A DNA stretch of 64,000 nt from CAJXVA01 sp963761755. Lineage in GTDB: Bacteria; Myxococcota_A; Polyangia; Nannocystales; Nannocystaceae. Below the pieces are notes generated by a model, which saw nothing but the letters and a program-made list of their open reading frames with translations, was not told the origin of the DNA and searched no databases. Both the position numbers and the translations under genes were made by a program. The stretch lies in contig CAVXIC010000013.1 of the NCBI GenBank assembly GCA_963761755.1, positions 248,001 through 312,000 on the forward strand. The letters are read 5' to 3'. Shown here one piece after another: positions 16,663 through 25,797 of the stretch; within the stretch, counting starts at the first letter, position 1; each line of letters begins with the position of its first letter.

Positions 16663-17722
16663 CTAGAGGTTTACACGAGCCAGACTCCAGGTTTCCCGAG
16701 CCAGCCAAACTTGGCCCGAACGACGGTGGGCGGACTTTTGCGCGGACCGGATTCCCACAGCGATGAGACTGCCGGTAGGGTCCTCCGCAAGGGCTGCTGA
16801 CGCGGGAGCGACCGGGCCCGAAGCCTTGGATCGTGCCAAAGCTGCTGCAACGACGACGTCTAGTCGGAGCAGGATCGACGTTGTCTCCAGACGACCTCGC
16901 CGGCCGTGTTCGGGTCCTGCTGGCGCAACGGCGAAGGACACAACGACTCCGCCCTGCTCCGTCACGGGGCCAACCTGAGAAACCCCGACGGAGGCTCCTC
17001 GATAGGTCAGCAACTCCGACGCGAGTTCGTCGCCGTCGACGCTCAAGTGACCTACGAGGTAGCCCTCAAGAGTTCTAAGCCCATAGAACAACCCCACCTA
17101 CGCTGTCTGGGGCTAGTCCACCAAAGTACGGAATGTTCGGCACGCCGCGGATCCGAGTCCGTCGCGCCGTCCGGAGTGAGCTTGACGAGACAGCGAGTCG
17201 CCGCGCCTGGGCAGGCGTCGGAGTTGAGGAACAAGTAGATGTCTCCATCTGAGCCGAGCGTTCGTGAGGTGACTGCGCCACCCTCCGAAGTCAGACCGGC
17301 ATCGCTCGTCCAGATGGTCGAGTCAAAGTCAGGTTCTAGAAGGGCGGCCTCGTTGGGCCCTCGCATCAGAAGTACACCCACGTCGGGGAGGTTGAGGGCG
17401 AACGGGCTGCCGGACGCGATCGCCGAATAAAGAAGACCTGCCCCTGGTTCTACATTGCCAATCTGAGGATCGAAGACGTTGTATCTCCAGTTCCCCTTAC
17501 CCGGAACGTTGCTCGTGATCTCCCCGGAAGGGACCAGTACGCGGCCGTCATCCATCGTGGTCGGGGGGAAAACGAACCCCAGGCTTCACTCGACGTACTG
17601 GAAGAGACATCGTCGAGGTCCCTCGTCGAGGGCAGAAACGATTGACGGCAATCACTCATCTGCGATGCCCGACTCTTCCGGACCAGCGGTGCGAGCACGA
17701 ACCATCCGGGACGGCGAGTTCA
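16663..17722 (-). pseudogene. Decayed C-terminal region of the adjacent lipoprotein (propeller-like)
   Basis: Several overlapping minus-strand frames together spell one degraded protein. One frame reads MDDGRVLVPSGEI, WRYNVFDPQIGNVEPGAG, then GSDGDIYLFLNSDACPGA. After a shift, another reads VGLFYGLRTLEGYLVGHLSVDG and continues to about 16663. Just upstream, QYVE, stop, SLGFVFPP suggests a Trp codon changed to TGA. The content (repeated Gly/Asp turns and strand pairs) resembles a beta-propeller. It lies directly behind the truncated lipoprotein at 17723-18316 and is best read as its lost C-terminus. Confidence 0.6.
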
Positions 17723-18316
17723 CTACGGACGACCCCTCCGAAGAGCTCCAAACAGCACACAGCCTTCAAAGAGCCCCTCGTTCACATCGACGACCTCCCC
17801 GCCCGAGATCGAAACCACCAGCTGTACCTCATCGCTCTCTGCCGTCTGCTCGACCGTATCCGTCGCTACGGCGTGATACAGGTGTCCGCCGGTCTGGCTG
17901 CTCGTCACGAGGACGTCGAGGGTGAAGGGGGCCTCAGTGACCGTACCCAGCAGTGTGTCGCCCTCGTAGAACTTGACGCTCGCAACCCCGTTGTCGTCGA
18001 TGATGGTAGCCTCCATTGCGAGCAGGGAGCTTCGGGTGACGTCTTCGGGGGTGGGCGAGCCGTTCACCGTGAAGGACTCGATGACGGGAGGGTCGTCACC
18101 CTCGGGTCCGGTGTCTGAGCCAGAGCCGGACGCACCTGGTCCGGTCGGAGTGGTTGGGTCGGTGGTGGGCCCGCCGGTGCCGGCCGTGTCCATCGTGGAG
18201 TCCGTCTCCGAGGTGTCTGCGGTGCCCTTGCCCGCGGGATCGGTGTCCATGAACGCCTTGGGCGAGAAGCAGCCAACGGACAGCGATGAGAGGACGACGA
18301 ACCAGGCGCGAGGCAT
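17723..18316 (-). CDS. Lipoprotein with Ig-like domain, truncated
   Basis: 197 aa from ATG at 18316: MPRAWFVVLSSLSVGC gives a good lipobox. A Thr/Asp/Gly/Pro linker follows (about 25-75), then one bacterial Ig-like domain of about 95 residues with DDPPVIESFTVNGSP, SLLAMEATIIDDNGVASVKF and LYHAVATDTV. The reading ends shortly afterwards with an abnormal Arg-rich tail. Ig-like domains in such lipoproteins usually precede a larger module, and the decayed propeller-like sequence immediately downstream fits that. The protein may still be made and lipidated, but is probably non-functional. Confidence 0.65.
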   Translation of the reverse strand: MPRAWFVVLSSLSVGCFSPKAFMDTDPAGKGTADTSETDSTMDTAGTGGPTTDPTTPTGPGASGSGSDTGPEGDDPPVIESFTVNGSPTPEDVTRSSLLAMEATIIDDNGVASVKFYEGDTLLGTVTEAPFTLDVLVTSSQTGGHLYHAVATDTVEQTAESDEVQLVVSISGGEVVDVNEGLFEGCVLFGALRRGRP

Positions 18317-18701
18317 GGCGCTATCATTGTCGGGGCTTGATCGTCGGTCAAACCAGTTCAAATCTGAGGGACACTCGCAGCTCTCCCGCCTCGCGGCATG
18401 GCCGCCACCTGAACCGTTTGCCCCCGCCGTATCCCTCCCAACAACCACATCAGCTCGATTGTAAATCTGCCCCGTTCGGCGCCTGTTGCGACTTCTGAAA
18501 CCCTGGTCCGCGCGCTAACGCGCTATGCCAGAGAAACCCTGATGGTCGGATCCGCGCGTATTCGGGCCCATGGAAGCGGCAGAGCTCGTTGTAGGCGAAG
18601 GTCTGAACGTGTGCGTCAGCTCTGTGAGCTGACGCGTAAACGGAGGCCGTAGACTCCGATATCCGTGTCGGGCCCCACCGTGTGTGGGGTCACGGATCGG
18701 A
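18317..18701. promoter_or_regulatory. Divergent intergenic region with perfect 10-bp inverted repeat
   Basis: No gene is seen in these 385 bases between the divergent lipoprotein and protease genes. At 18613-18635 GCGTCAGCTC pairs perfectly with GAGCTGACGC across a 3-base loop, about 65 bases before the protease start. No T-run follows on either side, so an operator or RNA hairpin is more likely than a terminator. A second short palindrome (GCGCTAACGCGC) lies near 18512. Confidence 0.45.
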
Positions 18702-20009
18702 ATGGAACACCTCAAGAATACCCCTTCACTGTCGTTATTCGCTGCTGCGCTCTTTGCGTGCGCGTGCGCCCCAGAGGCGGACGAGCCCGGTGCCGCCTGG
18801 CAGCCCGACGAGGTCGAACCCGGAAACGTGGACGGTGCCCCGAGCGATAGCGAGCCGCCAGCCAGCAACATCCCCCCGACCCAGGAGATCTACGGCGGCA
18901 CGGTGGTGAACAGCTGTGGCTGGCCAGCGACCGTCTCGTTGGGCGGCTCGTGCACGGGCACGCTCATCCACCCCGAGGTCGTCCTGTACGCGGCCCACTG
19001 CGGCTCGAACTACTCCAGCGTTCGGTTCGGCAACGACATCGGCGGGAACCCGGGCTTCGCCGTGCCCACGGAGTTCTGCACGACCTTTCCGGGGGGAGCA
19101 CCCGGCAACGGGTCCGACTTCGCCCTGTGCAAATTGGCCACGCCGGTCGAAGACGTGCCCATCGTGCCGCCTCTGATGGGCTGCGAGACGTCGGTGCTCC
19201 AAGCAGGAGAGGACGTCACGCTGGTCGGATTCGGCACCGCGAACAACGGCCCCTATGGGGTCAAGCGCGAGGTGACCACGACGCTCAACGGGATCAACGG
19301 CGCGAACGAAGCGTTCATCGGCGGCAACGGACTCGACTCGTGCCAGGGCGATTCGGGCGGGCCCGCGTTCGTGCAGCTGCCCGATGGAAGCTGGCGTGTC
19401 TTCGGGATCACCTCCTACGGAGGCGCCTGTGGAGGCGGCGGCTACTACTCGATGATGCACATCGGCATGCCGTGGTTCGAGCAGCAGTCCGGCATCGACC
19501 TGACGCCGTGCCATGACGCCAACGGAAACTGGGATCCGACGCCGGCGTGTGGCGGGTTCCCCCTCACCCCTGCCGCGGGCGGTTCGAGCTGGGGTGCGCA
19601 GTGCGGCGGCGGTCCGGCGTCGGGGTTCTCGTCCACCTGCGGCTCGGCGTTCGAGGGTGAAACGCAGCAGCCCCCGACGTTGCCCGACCCGCCGACGGAC
19701 GACTGCGCTGGCTGCGAGGAGTTCATCGGCTTCTTGAGCGGTGCGGGCCAACGCGACGTTCAGCCCGACGGGGCCTACTACTTCGCGCAAGCCGGCCTTC
19801 ACCGCGGGCGCCTCGACGGGCCCAACAATGCCGACTTCGACCTGCGTCTGCTGCGCTGGAACGGGTCTCAATGGGCCGTGGCAGCGTCGTCTGCGACTGC
19901 CGCCAGCGACGAGTCGATCGACTATCAAGGCAGCGCTGGCTACTACGTCTGGCTCGTGCAGTCCTACTCGGGCTCGGGCGAGTACAGCTTCCAGCTCGCC
20001 ACGCCATAG
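18702..20009 (+). CDS. Trypsin-like serine protease (S1), secreted lipoprotein
   Basis: 435 aa from ATG at 18702. The N-terminus ends in ALFACAC, a lipobox-like site, followed by a linker and EIYGGTVV at about 71, where S1 zymogens are processed. The catalytic triad is visible: H99 in YAAHC, D139 in GSDFALCKL, and S218 in CQGDSGGP. After the protease domain (to about 275) comes a Pro/Gly linker and a C-terminal domain of about 100 residues (RDVQPDGAYYFAQAG to YSGSGEYSFQLATP) of the PPC/beta-sandwich type. It probably acts at the cell surface or is released. The 10-bp inverted repeat upstream may control it. Confidence 0.9.
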   Translation: MEHLKNTPSLSLFAAALFACACAPEADEPGAAWQPDEVEPGNVDGAPSDSEPPASNIPPTQEIYGGTVVNSCGWPATVSLGGSCTGTLIHPEVVLYAAHCGSNYSSVRFGNDIGGNPGFAVPTEFCTTFPGGAPGNGSDFALCKLATPVEDVPIVPPLMGCETSVLQAGEDVTLVGFGTANNGPYGVKREVTTTLNGINGANEAFIGGNGLDSCQGDSGGPAFVQLPDGSWRVFGITSYGGACGGGGYYSMMHIGMPWFEQQSGIDLTPCHDANGNWDPTPACGGFPLTPAAGGSSWGAQCGGGPASGFSSTCGSAFEGETQQPPTLPDPPTDDCAGCEEFIGFLSGAGQRDVQPDGAYYFAQAGLHRGRLDGPNNADFDLRLLRWNGSQWAVAASSATAASDESIDYQGSAGYYVWLVQSYSGSGEYSFQLATP

Positions 20010-20030
20010 CTCCTGCTACTGTCGACCGCG

Positions 20031-20867
20031 ATGACCACCGAGCAGGTCGAGGCCTACTACGAGGCCAACACGAAGGGCTTTCTCCGGTTCGGGCAAGGCG
20101 GCAACGTTGGCGCGATCCATCGCGCGGTCTGGGGTCCGGGCGTTCGCACCCGGACCGAGGCCTTTCGGTATGCCGAGGACCGGATCGCGGGGCACATGCC
20201 TACGGAGACGCGCCGCGTGCTCGACCTGGGCTGCGGCGTTGGGGCGTCGCTGGCATACCTCGCCGGACAGCGCTCGTTTCAAGGGATCGGGGTGACGCTC
20301 AGCCGCCTGCAGGTGCGGATGGCGACCGAGCGCTTCGAGCAGGACGGACTCTCCGGTCGGCTCAGCTGCGAGCGGGCGGACTTCACGAAGCTGCCCCCGT
20401 CCGTGCACGACGTCGACTTCGCGTATGGAATCGAGTCGTTCGCACTGGGCCCCGACGCCGAGGCGTTCTTTGCCGAGGTCCAGCGGGTGCTGCGGCCCGG
20501 CGGGGTGCTGGCGCTCATCGATGACTTCGCAGCTCCCCGGGTCGAGCGAGAGGAGCTCTCGTTTCGCGAGTCGCGATGGATCCGCGAGTACAAGCGGGGA
20601 TGGCACGCCGACTCGCTGGTGTCGGATCGTCGGGCTGAGACCCTCGCGGAGCAGGCCGGCTTCGAGGCGGTGGCGAACGTCGACCTCACCGACCACCTGG
20701 AGCTGGGCCGTCCTCGAGACCGGCTCATCACCGCGATGGTACGGACCGGTCGACATCTCCCGCTCTCCCACCCTTGGTGGCTCAACCTCCTGGGAGGCAA
20801 CGGCCTGCAGATGGCGCTGACGCGTCGCTTGATCACCTACCGCATGCTGGTGTGGACCCGGCGCTAG
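20031..20867 (+). CDS. SAM-dependent methyltransferase (UbiE/tocopherol-type)
   Basis: 278 aa, starting 21 bases after the protease stop. Motif I is RRVLDLGCGVGASLAYLA (about residues 62-79), then GIGVTLSRLQ, then DVDFAYGIESF and VLRPGGVLALIDDF, the usual order in UbiE- and gamma-tocopherol-type methyltransferases. The start MTTEQVEAYYEANTKGFLRF also resembles that group, whose members methylate small lipids, quinones or sterols. The C-terminus is basic with a weakly hydrophobic stretch, consistent with membrane association. The substrate cannot be told from the neighbours. Confidence 0.85.
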   Translation: MTTEQVEAYYEANTKGFLRFGQGGNVGAIHRAVWGPGVRTRTEAFRYAEDRIAGHMPTETRRVLDLGCGVGASLAYLAGQRSFQGIGVTLSRLQVRMATERFEQDGLSGRLSCERADFTKLPPSVHDVDFAYGIESFALGPDAEAFFAEVQRVLRPGGVLALIDDFAAPRVEREELSFRESRWIREYKRGWHADSLVSDRRAETLAEQAGFEAVANVDLTDHLELGRPRDRLITAMVRTGRHLPLSHPWWLNLLGGNGLQMALTRRLITYRMLVWTRR

Positions 20868-20991
20868 GACCCGAGGAACCGGCGCTCGAGTCTCCGACTG
20901 CGGCATCTGATGTAAGCCAAAGCACAGGCGCACCGCCCATGCCATTCCAGGCTTCACCTGGGCCCGTCCGCCATGGGAGGCTCAGCGCGGG

Positions 20992-22557
20992 ATGGGGGCG
21001 ACGATGCGACGTGGCGTACAGGCGGGGATCTGGACCTTGGGGCTGTTGCCCTTGGCGGGCGTGGCACATGCCGAGACCGCAGACGCGGAGCCGTCCTCGC
21101 GGACGTGCGACCTCGCTGCGCCCATCGACCCGCAGGCCCATCCGCCGTCGGTCGACTGTGCGTTCAGCGAAGACACGGGGTACGTCCAGGGCGCGCCGTT
21201 CACCATCACCGTGTTCCACATCGACGGCGAGCCGGTCGAGACCAACTCGGGCAACGCGTTCCACGTGATGCGGGAGGCGGCGGCCGCGGATGGTGTCGAC
21301 ATCCACATCAACAGCGGGTTCCGAACGATGTCGGAGCAGCAGTATCTCTACGCCTGCTACGTCAACTGCAACTGCAACAACTGCAACTTGGCGGCGACGC
21401 CGGGCTACAGCAACCATCAGAGCGGGCACGCCTTCGATCTCAACACCAGCGGCTACAGCGGTGCGGTCTACAACTGGCTCAACGCGAACGGGGCCAGCTT
21501 TGGCTTTGCCAACACCGTGGCGGGGGAGCACTGGCATTGGGAGTGGTGGGAAGGGGGCCCCGGAGGCGGAGTGTGCCTCGTCAACAGTCCGCCCCAGGGG
21601 AGCTTCGACGCGGCCGCGTGCGAGGGCATCGAGGGCTGGGCCCGGGATCCCGATCAGCCCGGCGTCGTCACCGACGTCGATCTCTACTTCGACGGTCCTG
21701 CCGAGGACGAGGCCGCGACGTCGGTGTCGCTGCCGGCCGGCGAGGCTCGACCCGACCTGTGCGACGTGCTCGGCGGAGACTGCGACCACGGATTCTCGCT
21801 GCCGATGCCGATGAGTCTGCGCGACGGCGTCGATCACTCGGTCTTCGCGTATGCACGCGATCTCGACGGCGAGGAGGACGCGCTGCTGTACGAGCATCCG
21901 TTCAACTGCGGACCGCCCGAGCTGATCGGTGGCCTGCGCGAGGTCGACGCTGCGGCGCTGGAGACCTGGAAGTTCGACCCCTTCTTCGACATGGCTCCGG
22001 TCGACGCCGCGAGCATCGAGACCATCGGGGTCTGGCTGCCGATCGAAGCCGCCCCGCGCTTGGTTCAAGTCGAAGGACAGCCGGAGGTGTGGCTCGTCGA
22101 CGCGGGGACGCGTCGCCACGTGCCGGACCCGAAGGTGGCCAGGACGTGGCACCTCGATCTGGGCACGGTCGAGATCGTCGACGAACCGACGCTGCTGGGC
22201 TGGCCTCAGTGGGAGCCACTGCGCGAGATGCCGCTGCTCGTCACGGCCAGCGATGGCACCATCTACCTGGTCGACGACGCGATGATCGACGACGATGACA
22301 CCGGCGGTGGGTCGTCCGGCGGGGACGAGGGGGGCTCGGGCGGGGACGACTCCGCTGGGGACGGTGACACTCCAGGGGCTGGCGAAACGGGCGGGGACAC
22401 CGACGGCGGAGCTGCGCTGCCCGGGGCCGGTGGCGACGGCGGCGGCGGTTGCTCGACCTCCGGTCGCGGGAACGGCGGGACGGGATGGCTGCCGCTGCTG
22501 ATCCTGCTCGGCGCCGTCCGACCCCGACGGCGCGGGCGCGCCACGTCGACCATCTGA
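20992..22557 (+). CDS. VanY-like (M15B) peptidase with MYXO-CTERM-like tail
   Basis: 521 aa. GGAGG precedes ATG 20992 by 11 bases; ATG 21004 is an alternative. A signal peptide ends near AGVAHA. The catalytic domain carries the LAS metallopeptidase signature: SNHQSGHAFDLN gives the SxHxxGxAxD zinc site, and GEHWHWEW supplies the second Glu/His pair. INSGFRTMSEQQYLYACYVN precedes it, so D-Ala-D-Ala carboxypeptidase-type cleavage of peptidoglycan peptides is likely. The middle (about 200-420) is of unknown fold. A long Gly/Asp/Ser linker leads to a Cys, hydrophobic segment (WLPLLILLGAV) and RPRRRGR, a MYXO-CTERM-like sorting tail. Confidence 0.85.
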   Translation: MGATMRRGVQAGIWTLGLLPLAGVAHAETADAEPSSRTCDLAAPIDPQAHPPSVDCAFSEDTGYVQGAPFTITVFHIDGEPVETNSGNAFHVMREAAAADGVDIHINSGFRTMSEQQYLYACYVNCNCNNCNLAATPGYSNHQSGHAFDLNTSGYSGAVYNWLNANGASFGFANTVAGEHWHWEWWEGGPGGGVCLVNSPPQGSFDAAACEGIEGWARDPDQPGVVTDVDLYFDGPAEDEAATSVSLPAGEARPDLCDVLGGDCDHGFSLPMPMSLRDGVDHSVFAYARDLDGEEDALLYEHPFNCGPPELIGGLREVDAAALETWKFDPFFDMAPVDAASIETIGVWLPIEAAPRLVQVEGQPEVWLVDAGTRRHVPDPKVARTWHLDLGTVEIVDEPTLLGWPQWEPLREMPLLVTASDGTIYLVDDAMIDDDDTGGGSSGGDEGGSGGDDSAGDGDTPGAGETGGDTDGGAALPGAGGDGGGGCSTSGRGNGGTGWLPLLILLGAVRPRRRGRATSTI

Positions 22558-22571
22558 GGAGGGACGAGCAG

Positions 22572-23657
22572 ATGGGGACCGACCTTCGATTCCACGCCGG
22601 CTCGCGCGAGCTCGCGTACACGCTGACCGCGGCCGTGCTCCTTCTTGGCTGCGGCGGCGGGGGAGATACCGGGGGAACTGCCTGGAGTCCCCCGGAGACG
22701 GGCTCTGCGACCTCGAGCGCGTCGATGGGGACGGGCGGCGAGGAGAGCGGTGCGCCGGGCGAGACATCGTCGACCTCGAGCGGTGGCGAAGACTGTAACG
22801 CCACCTCGAGCGAGTGCGAGGGGAGTGAGGACTCGGGCACCGGCGATCCGACGACGGGAGACTCCGGCGACCCGGCCAGCGAGGTCTGCTACCCCGGCGA
22901 GGACGGATCGTACTCCACCTGCTTCGAGCTGGTCCGCTTCGACTCGTTGCCCGAGGGGTACACCTACCCCGCGCCGCTCAACGGGCAGGCGAGCTACCGC
23001 AAGCCGATCGCGCTGATCGACCTGCAGGGGCTGGACCCCGAGACCCGCCTGGCGCCGAACTTCAGGCTCGCCGAGCTCGCGCAGCCCGACCAGGGCCGCT
23101 ACGCCATCCTTCAGCTGCACGCGGTCGAGTCCCTCCAGTCGCTGCGTGACGCGCTGGGTTCGCTCAACGTCTCCTCGGGGTATCGACCGCCTTCGATGGA
23201 CGTGGGCACCGAGGGAGGGGAGCCCTACTCGCGCCACATGTACGGGGACGGCTTCGATCTGGTCCCCACGGCGGCCTCGCTCGCTGATCTCGAGGCCGCA
23301 TGCACCGGCAACGGCGGGTTCCTCATCGAGTACGCCTCCCACGCCCACTGCGATTTCCGCAATGACCCGCTGGACGTCGGCTTCTTCGGCGCGGCGGCCG
23401 GACCGGTGTCGCCCACGGGGCCCGACGCATCGGCGTCCTTCGGCGCGGACATCGTCGAGCACAGCGGCGTCTTCTCGACGACGTGGCGTGGCTTCGACGA
23501 AGGCGAGCCCATGCACCGGTGGTCCGCCTACGACGAGGACGGCGCCTTGCTGCTGCGAGCGACCGGAGCCAGCTTCATCGCCCCTGCGGCTGCAGCCTCC
23601 GTCACGGTGCTGGTCGGCGCGCGGATCGAGCTCAGCGCGGCGCTTGGGTCGCGATGA
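22572..23657 (+). CDS. Lipoprotein with M15A-like peptidase domain
   Basis: 361 aa from ATG at 22572, 14 bases after the VanY-like gene, so probably in its operon. The lipobox is VLLLGC, followed by a Gly/Ser/Thr linker to about 115. The catalytic domain contains ALGSLNVSSGYRPPS, SRHMYGDGFDL (the SxHxxGxGxD zinc signature) and SHAHCDF (final His). This is the DUF882/M15A pattern of peptidoglycan endopeptidases. The last roughly 95 residues form a small beta-domain. The peptidase part is clearly paralogous to the C-terminus of the lipoprotein at 54554-56143. Confidence 0.85.
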   Translation: MGTDLRFHAGSRELAYTLTAAVLLLGCGGGGDTGGTAWSPPETGSATSSASMGTGGEESGAPGETSSTSSGGEDCNATSSECEGSEDSGTGDPTTGDSGDPASEVCYPGEDGSYSTCFELVRFDSLPEGYTYPAPLNGQASYRKPIALIDLQGLDPETRLAPNFRLAELAQPDQGRYAILQLHAVESLQSLRDALGSLNVSSGYRPPSMDVGTEGGEPYSRHMYGDGFDLVPTAASLADLEAACTGNGGFLIEYASHAHCDFRNDPLDVGFFGAAAGPVSPTGPDASASFGADIVEHSGVFSTTWRGFDEGEPMHRWSAYDEDGALLLRATGASFIAPAAAASVTVLVGARIELSAALGSR

Positions 23658-23681
23658 GTCGCCTCTGCGGCCAGAGGCGAC
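23658..23681. terminator. Hairpin between converging genes
   Basis: GTCGCCTCTG pairs perfectly with CAGAGGCGAC across a 4-base loop, directly after the stop at 23657 and before the converging stop at 23703. GTCTC follows on the plus side. Confidence 0.7.
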
Positions 23682-23702
23682 GTCTCGAAGCGGCCGCCGA
23701 CG

Positions 23703-25175
23703 CTATTTGAAGCTCTTGGCAGCTTCGCGCACGATATCGACGATCAGCTCGATCTCCGCCGAGGTGACGGCGAAGTGGGGGGTGAAGCGCAGCGAGTTGG
23801 GTCCACCGTGAATGACGTTGAGACCCTGCTGCCGACACTTCTGCTCCAGTCCGCCCACGGCGACGACCGGGATGGACGGATCGACCTCGATGCTGGAGAG
23901 CAGTCCGGTGCCCTGCGCCTTGCCGAACACACCGGGCATCTGGGTGCCCAAGGCGCTGAGCTTTTCGACCAGCTCCTCGCCGCGGTCGCGGATGTTGCTG
24001 CGGAGCTCCTCGTCGATGCCTTCGAGGACCGCGGTCGCGACGTCGAGGGCCCGCGGGTTGGTGGTCATCGTGTTGCCGTAGACGCCGGGGGTGAAGACCG
24101 CGGCAGCGCGCGGGCCCATGCCGATCACGCTCAACGGATACTGTCCGGCGTTGAGGGCCTTGGACCAGACCTCGATGTCGGGGACCGCGGCATCGGTGAA
24201 GCCCGGTGCGCTCATGTGGCTGAGGCAGCCGTACGTTCGCAGGCCAGCCTGGATTGCATCGACGATGAGGAATGCGCCAGCTTCGGCCGTCAACCGCCGG
24301 GCCGCGTCGTAGAACTCGCGCGTGATCGCGAGGCCGGGGTTGCCTTCGCCCTGAACGGGCTCGAGCGCCACCGCCTCGATGAACGCGTTGCCGCGCGCTG
24401 CTTCGGCGAAGATGGCTTGAAGCGCGTCCACGTCGTTGGGCGGAATGACCTTGTAGTGGGTTCGCTCGCGGTGCGAGGCGAGCTTGGCCGCGTAGGACGG
24501 ACGGGTGCTGTCGGAGCTCCGCGCAGGACGGTCGGTGCGCCCGTGGAACGAGCCCGTCATGGAGACGACCCAGGAGGTTCGGCCTTCGTAGCGCCCGCCG
24601 GGCTCGGTGAGGTTGAACGCGTTCATGTCGCTGAGCCGCAGCGCGAGCGTCATGCCCTCGGATCCGGAGTTCAGGCACGCGAAGCGCTCGAACGGATTTG
24701 AGCCCCGGCCGTACGCGCACTCGCAGGCGAGCGCACCCATGAAGCGACGCTGGGCGAAGCCGGGCGTCATGACGTTGGCCATCACCTGCGGCGAGCCGAG
24801 GTGGGGCTCGACGTGCTCCGGGTTGTGTCCGGCACCGAGCATCCCGTAGCCACCGGTGTCGTACAGGACGGCACCGTAGGCGGTGACGATCCACGGACCC
24901 GCCGCGGCCAGGGCCACGAAAGGGCTGATCGACGCAGGCGGATAGAAGTTGGCGTAGCCCTGCTGGAGCTTGGCAGCCGCCTCGTGTTCAGGGGCCTTCA
25001 CGAGCGCACGCTCGTGCTCCTTGAGCGCGTTCCATGATGACTCGGCCAACGACAGCGCGCGGCGAAGGGCCGGGTCGTCGGCGAAGGCGTCGATCCATCG
25101 GTCGGACGCGCCGGCGGTGGTCGCGGGTCCGGTGGATTCACGAAGGGTCTGGAGGATGGGATGTCTCGAAGTCAA
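23703..25175 (-). CDS. Class III PLP-dependent aminotransferase
   Basis: 490 aa. The fold-type I aminotransferase features are in order: the cofactor phosphate loop NSGSEGMTLALR (about 169-180), the aromatic/His pair SFHGRT, EPVQGEGN (272-279), the pyridine-N Asp in LIVDAIQAGLRTYG (D306), and the Schiff-base Lys in WSKALNAG (K339). The usual DEVQ around the Asp reads DAIQ here. Family members move amino groups from omega-amino acids, ornithine, lysine or glutamate-semialdehyde-type substrates; the exact one cannot be assigned. There is no obvious operon partner; the hibernation-factor gene upstream has its own terminator. Confidence 0.88.
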   Translation of the reverse strand: MTSRHPILQTLRESTGPATTAGASDRWIDAFADDPALRRALSLAESSWNALKEHERALVKAPEHEAAAKLQQGYANFYPPASISPFVALAAAGPWIVTAYGAVLYDTGGYGMLGAGHNPEHVEPHLGSPQVMANVMTPGFAQRRFMGALACECAYGRGSNPFERFACLNSGSEGMTLALRLSDMNAFNLTEPGGRYEGRTSWVVSMTGSFHGRTDRPARSSDSTRPSYAAKLASHRERTHYKVIPPNDVDALQAIFAEAARGNAFIEAVALEPVQGEGNPGLAITREFYDAARRLTAEAGAFLIVDAIQAGLRTYGCLSHMSAPGFTDAAVPDIEVWSKALNAGQYPLSVIGMGPRAAAVFTPGVYGNTMTTNPRALDVATAVLEGIDEELRSNIRDRGEELVEKLSALGTQMPGVFGKAQGTGLLSSIEVDPSIPVVAVGGLEQKCRQQGLNVIHGGPNSLRFTPHFAVTSAEIELIVDIVREAAKSFK

Positions 25176-25204
25176 CTCGGCTCTCTTTCAAACACTGAAC
25201 GAAA

Positions 25205-25231
25205 GCCGACGAACCGCACGGGTTCGCCGGC
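25205..25231 (-). terminator. Intrinsic terminator after hibernation-factor gene
   Basis: On the minus strand GCCGGCGAACC pairs with GGTTCGTCGGC (one G-U pair) around a 5-base loop and is followed by TTTCGTT. It lies 22 bases after the stop at 25253. Confidence 0.75.
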
Positions 25232-25252
25232 CTCGTAGGGTCGCACGCGGTC

Positions 25253-25615
25253 TCAGCCGGGGCTGTTTCGGCGCGCGAGGTCTTTTTCTCGCACTTCGAG
25301 GATGCGGCGGTGGAGCGCGTCCATCGCGTCGCGAACGGCGACGTACGCGTCCTCGTGAATGCCCTTGGGGTCCTTGTCGTTGGAGACGACGATCTCCCCG
25401 TGAGGGGTGCGGACGACTGCGTGCACGTTGAAGACGTGGCCGCGGTTGTGGGGCTGGCTGGCCTCGACGCTGACGTGGGCATCGAGGATGCGTTCCCCCG
25501 TCTTGGTGAGCTTGTCGACGCGCTCGGAGATCTTCTCCTCCAGCGCTTCGGACCGGCTCATGCCGCGGTAGGTGACCTGAAGGGGGACTTTTGCCGTCGG
25601 TTCAGTTTCCTGCAT
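25253..25615 (-). CDS. hpf: Ribosome hibernation/HPF-RaiA-type protein
   Basis: 120 aa from ATG at 25615, with AAGGA about 5 bases upstream. The sequence follows the sigma-54 modulation/HPF/YfiA family: LQVTYRGMSRSEALEEKISE, then KLTKTGERILDAHVSVEA, then NVHAVVRTPHGEIVV and AVRDAMDALHRRI. The length corresponds to the short form without the C-terminal dimerisation domain. Members bind the 30S subunit under stress or starvation and block translation. It has its own terminator and is divergent from the TerB-like gene at 25798. Confidence 0.85.
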   Translation of the reverse strand: MQETEPTAKVPLQVTYRGMSRSEALEEKISERVDKLTKTGERILDAHVSVEASQPHNRGHVFNVHAVVRTPHGEIVVSNDKDPKGIHEDAYVAVRDAMDALHRRILEVREKDLARRNSPG

Positions 25616-25797
25616 GCTTTCCTTCTGGGCTGGTCGGAGTCTGGGCTCCGCCCTGGTCAATTGTGGACTTTTCACGGGGGCGATCAAGGCGCAACCTTTG
25701 CTCACCCTCGGCCCGCGGCCCCGAAACCTGGAATCTCGAAGGAAATCGCGGCCTCCGAGATTGGAATCGAGCGCGGCTCTGGCCTACTCTGGGCCCA

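Noticed and set aside
20833..22767. 644-codon minus-strand frame
   Set aside because: Antisense to the VanY-like gene, with low-complexity Arg/Pro/Val content.
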